Under the pieces are notes generated by a model, which was not told the DNA's origin, searched no databases, and saw only the letters and a list, made by a program, of their open reading frames with translations. Position numbers and translations under genes: made by a program. From Actinomycetota bacterium (lineage in GTDB: Bacteria; Actinomycetota; Acidimicrobiia; IMCC26256; PALSA-555), in contig VGBR01000010.1 of the NCBI GenBank assembly GCA_016870355.1, positions 1 to 64,000 on the forward strand: a DNA stretch of 64,000 nt, written 5' to 3'. Below, in pieces: positions 60,660 to 64,000 of this stretch (its first letter is position 1; each line of letters opens with the position of its first letter).

Positions 60660-61373
60660 TCACGGAGTGCCACTGTCTTGCATGTCGGCGCGACTTGGGA
60701 GCTCGCCGGTGACCATGAAGCGCACCCACGCGCCGATGAGGACCGCGTGGTCGGCCATGCGCTCGTAGAAGCGCCCGAGCAGCGCGAGCTGCACGGCGGC
60801 TTGAAGTCCTGCTTCGTCGTTCGAGCTGTTCTCGAAGATCGCGCGGAACAGGTCCTTCTGGAGGTCGTCCATGACGTCGTCCATGTCGGGCAGTGCGGCC
60901 GCCCGTGACGGATCGCTGTCGGCGAACGAGTCGATCGCCACCTTGAACTGCTCGGCGGCACGGGAGCCCATCCGGTCGAGGAGGCCTCGCAACCGCGGCG
61001 CCAGCTCCATCGGATAGAGGCGCCGGGCGCCCTTGGCGATGCTCACGGTGAGGTCAGCCGTCAGCTGGATCTCGTGGAGGATCCGGAGCACCGCAAGCAG
61101 CGTCCGAAGATCGCCGGCCATCGGCTGCTGCGTCGCGAACATCTCGTAGACGCGCAGCTCGGTGGCTTCCTTCAGCTCGTCGATGCTGGCGTCGTCGTTC
61201 ACCAGACGCGCGACGGCCGCCAGGTCGGCGTCCAGCAGGGCCCGGGTGGTGACGCCAATGGCCTCAACCGTCAGCCCCGCGAGGCGGATGACGTCGTCGC
61301 GGGTTTCGTCGAGCGACTCGGCAAATGACTGGCGCGCCTCGTGCGGTCCGTCGGTTGTAGGCACGCTCTGCAT
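60660..61373 (-). CDS. phoU: Phosphate signalling protein PhoU
   Basis: A 237-residue protein made of two PhoU helical bundles. It shows the repeated motif (TRALLDADLAAVARLVNDDASIDE, and the second at FKVAIDSFADSDPSRAAALPD) and the NDDASIDELKE and ERMADHAVLIG segments. PhoU connects Pst to the PhoR kinase so that high phosphate represses the Pho genes. Start at ATG 61373; an upstream ATG at 61406 is less likely. The stop is 6 bases from the pstS PHO box. Confidence 0.9.
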   Translation of the reverse strand: MQSVPTTDGPHEARQSFAESLDETRDDVIRLAGLTVEAIGVTTRALLDADLAAVARLVNDDASIDELKEATELRVYEMFATQQPMAGDLRTLLAVLRILHEIQLTADLTVSIAKGARRLYPMELAPRLRGLLDRMGSRAAEQFKVAIDSFADSDPSRAAALPDMDDVMDDLQKDLFRAIFENSSNDEAGLQAAVQLALLGRFYERMADHAVLIGAWVRFMVTGELPSRADMQDSGTP

Positions 61374-61457
61374 CGTTCGCCTTCGCGTCGCGGGTGCAGC
61401 GCGCATTGTGACCTGCCGATGTTCGTGAAACGTCGGAATCTCTGCGCCGTTCGCAAA

Positions 61458-61479
61458 GTTCACCTTTCGTTCACCTGAA
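61458..61479 (+). promoter_or_regulatory. PHO box upstream of pstB (two 11-nt direct repeats)
   Basis: Two consecutive 11-nt units, GTTCACCTTTC and GTTCACCTGAA, each start with the full GTTCACC. They lie 52 bases before the pstB ATG and point toward it. A degenerate third unit may precede them. Confidence 0.8.
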
Positions 61480-61531
61480 CGCCACCGCGTCGCAGCATTG
61501 GCTGACACGACGACGCGTACGCTCACGCCCG

Positions 61532-62386
61532 ATGACGATGCCCGACCTGAAGCCGCCGGTGGTGAGCGAGCGCGCCGTCATCGCGCCGACCGAGGAGCCG
61601 GAGCCCGTGGTTCCGGTCGTCTTCTCCGTTGAGGACGTCACCGTCAAGTACGCGGGCGTGCCCGCGATCACCAACATCGACCTCGCCATCCATGAGCGCG
61701 AGATCACCGCGCTGATCGGCCCTTCCGGCTGCGGAAAGACGACGTTGCTGCGGTCGTTCAACCGGATGAACGATCTCGTTCCTGGCACGACCGTCGACGG
61801 CCGCATCGCGTACCACGGCGTCGACCTGTACGGGCCGAATGTCGACCCCGTCGAAGTGCGGCGGCGCATCGGCATGGTGTTCCAGAAGCCGAACCCCTTC
61901 CCGAAGTCGATCTTCGACAACGTGGCGTTCGGTCCTCGGTTGCTCGGCCAGCGTCGCGACCTCGACGACGCCGTCGAGCGAGCGCTCACGCGTGCTGCGC
62001 TGTGGGACGAGGTGAAGGACAAGCTGAAGTCGAGCGCCTTCGCCCTCTCAGGTGGACAGCAGCAACGGCTGTGCATCGCCCGGTGTCTCGCGGTCGAGCC
62101 CGACGTGCTGCTCATGGACGAACCGTGCTCGGCACTCGATCCGATCGCCACGGCTCGCATCGAGGACTTGATGGAGCAGCTCAAGCAGGACTTCACGATC
62201 GTGATCGTCACGCACAACATGCAGCAGGCCGCACGCACGTCGGACAGGACCGCGTTCATCACTGCCGAGGTGCAGGATGACGGCCATCGAGTCGGTCGAC
62301 TGGTCGAGTACGACCGGACCGGGACGATCTTCACCCACCCCTCGGATCCCCGTACCGAAGGCTACGTGACGGGAAGATTCGGCTGA
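61532..62386 (+). CDS. pstB: Phosphate ABC transporter ATP-binding protein PstB
   Basis: A 284-residue ATPase that powers Pst. Walker A is GPSGCGKTT (residues 63-71), the signature motif is LSGGQQQR (172-179), Walker B is [12 protein letters not shown], and the His-switch is in [10 protein letters not shown]. The first 28 residues are an Ala/Pro/Glu-rich extension that is not part of the core. It is divergent from phoU and has its own PHO box, so it would be induced together with pstS. Confidence 0.95.
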   Translation: MTMPDLKPPVVSERAVIAPTEEPEPVVPVVFSVEDVTVKYAGVPAITNIDLAIHEREITALIGPSGCGKTTLLRSFNRMNDLVPGTTVDGRIAYHGVDLYGPNVDPVEVRRRIGMVFQKPNPFPKSIFDNVAFGPRLLGQRRDLDDAVERALTRAALWDEVKDKLKSSAFALSGGQQQRLCIARCLAVEPDVLLMDEPCSALDPIATARIEDLMEQLKQDFTIVIVTHNMQQAARTSDRTAFITAEVQDDGHRVGRLVEYDRTGTIFTHPSDPRTEGYVTGRFG

Positions 62387-62403
62387 GCCGAGCCGACGTC
62401 AGA

Positions 62404-62577
62404 TCAGTCTTCGTGCTCCCGGCGGCGCGACCAGAAGTCGACGATCGACAGCAGCGCGAACACCAGGTACGCGCCTGCCATCGCGATCGGGATCCAGCGG
62501 ATGTCGTGCTCGGTGGCCGGTGCGAGCGCGGCACACACCGCGGCCGCACCGACGAAGAAGACGGCTCGGCGGTCCAT
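62404..62577 (-). CDS. Very small two-TM membrane protein
   Basis: A 57-residue protein with two TM segments (AVFFVGAAAVCAALAPATEH and IPIAMAGAYLVFALLSIVDF) and a charged end (SRRREHED). No family recognised. It starts at the last codon of the Pit gene (shared bases at 62577), so it is co-translated and may be an accessory subunit of that transporter. Confidence 0.6.
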   Translation of the reverse strand: MDRRAVFFVGAAAVCAALAPATEHDIRWIPIAMAGAYLVFALLSIVDFWSRRREHED

Positions 62578-63569
62578 CAGAAGGCCGACACGATTCCGTA
62601 CGTGAGCACGGCTCCTGCCGCCGCGCCGGGGATGGTCAGCACCCACGCCCACAGGACGCGACCGGCGACGTTCCAACGAACGGCGGAGATGCGGTTCGAC
62701 GACCCAACGCCGACGATGGCGCCGGTGATCGTCTGCGTCGTGGACACCGGGATCCCTCGCGCCGACACGAAGAACAGGGTGGTCGCGGCCGCCGTCTCGG
62801 CTGCCATGCCGCCGACTGGTTGCAGACGGGTGAGCTTCGATCCCATGGTCTTGACGATCCGCCAACCACCAGTCAGCGTGCCGAGCGCGATCGCACTGTG
62901 GGCAGAGAGCACGACCCACAACGGGACGTCGGCATTGGGCGAGATCTCGTTCTGCGCGATGAGCAAGGCGAAGATCACACCCATCGTCTTCTGCGCGTCG
63001 TTGGCGCCGTGGCCCAGGCTGTACGCCGCCGCTGAGAGCAGCTGCCCGCGGCGGAAGATCCGATTCAGCCGTTCGACGCGCCGGTACTTGTGGACTGCCC
63101 ACATCGTCGCGAGCGACAGGCCGAACCCGAGGAGCAGGCCGAGCAGTGGCGCGAGCACGATGAACACCGCGATCTCGGCGATGCCGCTGCCGATCAAGGT
63201 GTCGAACCCGCCCTTGGCGATGGCTGCACCCGCCATCCCGCCGATCAAGGCGTGCGACGACGAGCTGGGAAGGCCGAGCCAGAAGGTGATCAGGTTCCAG
63301 ACGATCGCGCCCGTCAACCCGGCGAAGATCACCCCGATGGACAGGATGTCCTGGTGCACGACGTCCTTGGCGATGGTGCTCGCGACCTCGGTGCCGAAGA
63401 CCAAGAACGCAATGAAGTTGAAGAACGCGGCCCAGATGACGGCCATGCGCGGTGAGAGCACGCGCGTCGCCACGACGGTCGCGATGGAGTTCGCGGCATC
63501 ATGGAATCCGTTGACGAAGTCGAAGCTGAGCGCGACGAGCACGACCAGCCAGAGTGCGACGCTTTCCAC
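62577..63569 (-). CDS. Inorganic phosphate transporter (PiT family)
   Basis: A 330-residue integral membrane protein that imports phosphate by proton symport at low affinity. The two family signatures are present: GFHDAANSIATVVATRVLSP in the first repeat and GHGANDAQKTMGVIF in the second. About ten TM segments, with SSSSHALIGGMAGA and STTQTITGAIVG loops. The 3' end overlaps the start of the small membrane gene, and the DUF47 gene is directly upstream. Confidence 0.93.
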   Translation of the reverse strand: MESVALWLVVLVALSFDFVNGFHDAANSIATVVATRVLSPRMAVIWAAFFNFIAFLVFGTEVASTIAKDVVHQDILSIGVIFAGLTGAIVWNLITFWLGLPSSSSHALIGGMAGAAIAKGGFDTLIGSGIAEIAVFIVLAPLLGLLLGFGLSLATMWAVHKYRRVERLNRIFRRGQLLSAAAYSLGHGANDAQKTMGVIFALLIAQNEISPNADVPLWVVLSAHSAIALGTLTGGWRIVKTMGSKLTRLQPVGGMAAETAAATTLFFVSARGIPVSTTQTITGAIVGVGSSNRISAVRWNVAGRVLWAWVLTIPGAAAGAVLTYGIVSAF

Positions 63570-63570
63570 G

Positions 63571-64000
63571 TCAGGCGTGCTTCAGCGCGATGCTCTCGAC
63601 AATGTCGGAGATGTGCTCGATCGAGTTGACAGATGCTTCGAGCGCCTCGACCACGTCTTTCCACTTCAACACGTTGAAAGCCTTGTACTCACCAGAGAAG
63701 AGATGGGCGACAGATCGTCGGTAGGCCTTGTCGGCCGAGCTCTCGAGTCGGTCGATCTCCTCGAGATCGTCGTCGAGCCCCTTCAGTCTCGGCAACTTCT
63801 TGATGAGCGAGACGTTCGTCTCGGCGGCAGCCACGAGGATGTCTCCGAGCTCCTTGACCTCGGGCAGGCCCTTCTCGACGTTGTGCAGCACGAGGAGGTC
63901 GGCCGCGGCCTGCATCTCGTCGACGACGTCGTCGAGATGCTCGGTGAGTGCGTGGATGTCTTCCCGATCGAATGGGGTGACGAAGCTCGAATTCAAGCGA
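63571..64000 (-). CDS. DUF47/PhoU-like Pit accessory protein, partial
   Basis: The C-terminal 142 residues of a PhoU-like protein of the DUF47 family that regulates Pit transporters. The core VTPFDREDIHALTEHLDDVVDE and VLHNVEKGL match, ending with NSIEHISDIVESIALKHA. The frame is open through 64000, and the family's N-terminal 60 or so residues lie beyond the window. The TTG at 63996 is therefore not the real start. It is one base from the pit start and surely co-transcribed. Confidence 0.88.
   Translation of the reverse strand, partial: RLNSSFVTPFDREDIHALTEHLDDVVDEMQAAADLLVLHNVEKGLPEVKELGDILVAAAETNVSLIKKLPRLKGLDDDLEEIDRLESSADKAYRRSVAHLFSGEYKAFNVLKWKDVVEALEASVNSIEHISDIVESIALKHA

Noticed and set aside
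1..64000. tRNA, rRNA, prophage, transposase, toxin-antitoxin and restriction genes
   Set aside because: None could be recognised by motif or protein pattern anywhere in the window; the only toxin-like pair is the ribonuclease with barstar.

Overview
The window is a GC-rich stretch of an actinobacterial chromosome. The assignment rests on two WhiB-type iron-sulfur regulators, several LLM/F420-type oxidoreductases, 11-nt direct-repeat PHO boxes of the kind known from Streptomyces, a cytochrome b558-type succinate dehydrogenase and an LCP cell-wall ligase. The lineage below phylum cannot be fixed from the sequence; an environmental acidimicrobial-type actinobacterium is my guess. Genes are densely packed with many 4-base start/stop overlaps. 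No rRNA, tRNA, CRISPR array, insertion sequence or prophage was seen. No gene-free stretch exceeds about 250 bases.

Layout. 1-9 kb: the end of typA/bipA, small hypothetical genes, a secreted guanyl ribonuclease with its barstar inhibitor in one operon, a DUF3089 hydrolase, two SDRs, a VOC protein, a zinc alcohol dehydrogenase and an HU protein. 9-18 kb: an LCP ligase, a cytochrome P450 remnant, a frameshifted SDR, several single-TM proteins with Thr-rich linkers, a phytanoyl-CoA dioxygenase-like protein, a prephenate dehydrogenase-like protein and an epimerase. 18-35 kb: a catabolic region with an acyl-CoA ligase, a paired class III CoA-transferase in which one subunit lacks the catalytic Asp, an amidohydrolase, a leaderless substrate-binding-like protein, hydrolases, an SDR, an aldehyde dehydrogenase and two paralogous LLM oxidoreductases. 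35-42 kb: xseA-xseB, a FGGY kinase, and the cystathionine beta-synthase/gamma-lyase pair of reverse transsulfuration. 42-45 kb: sdhCAB. 45-49 kb: a MoxR-like AAA+ ATPase with a VWA protein. 50-57 kb: macro-domain protein, whiB, formimidoyltransferase, LLM oxidoreductase, then tatA, an ECF sigma factor, its anti-sigma, an RseB-like sensor, a second whiB and HtrA, which together look like an envelope-stress module. 57-64 kb: phosphate acquisition (pstA, pstC, pstS, phoU on one strand, pstB divergent, then a Pit transporter and its DUF47 partner), with PHO boxes before pstS and pstB.

Signals beyond the genes. A dispersed intergenic repeat family shares a 16-bp tail close to GCGGAGNCGACCARAG (six loci, one expanded into a 33-bp minisatellite). 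Three long inverted repeats have 5'-TTTT and 3'-AAAA flanks, opposite to a normal terminator. There are two half-site-matched CRP-like palindromes between convergent genes, several decayed genes, and a probable CTG start for xseA. I did not find a clearly new defence or mobile system. The repeat family and the reversed-tract hairpins are the least explained signals.
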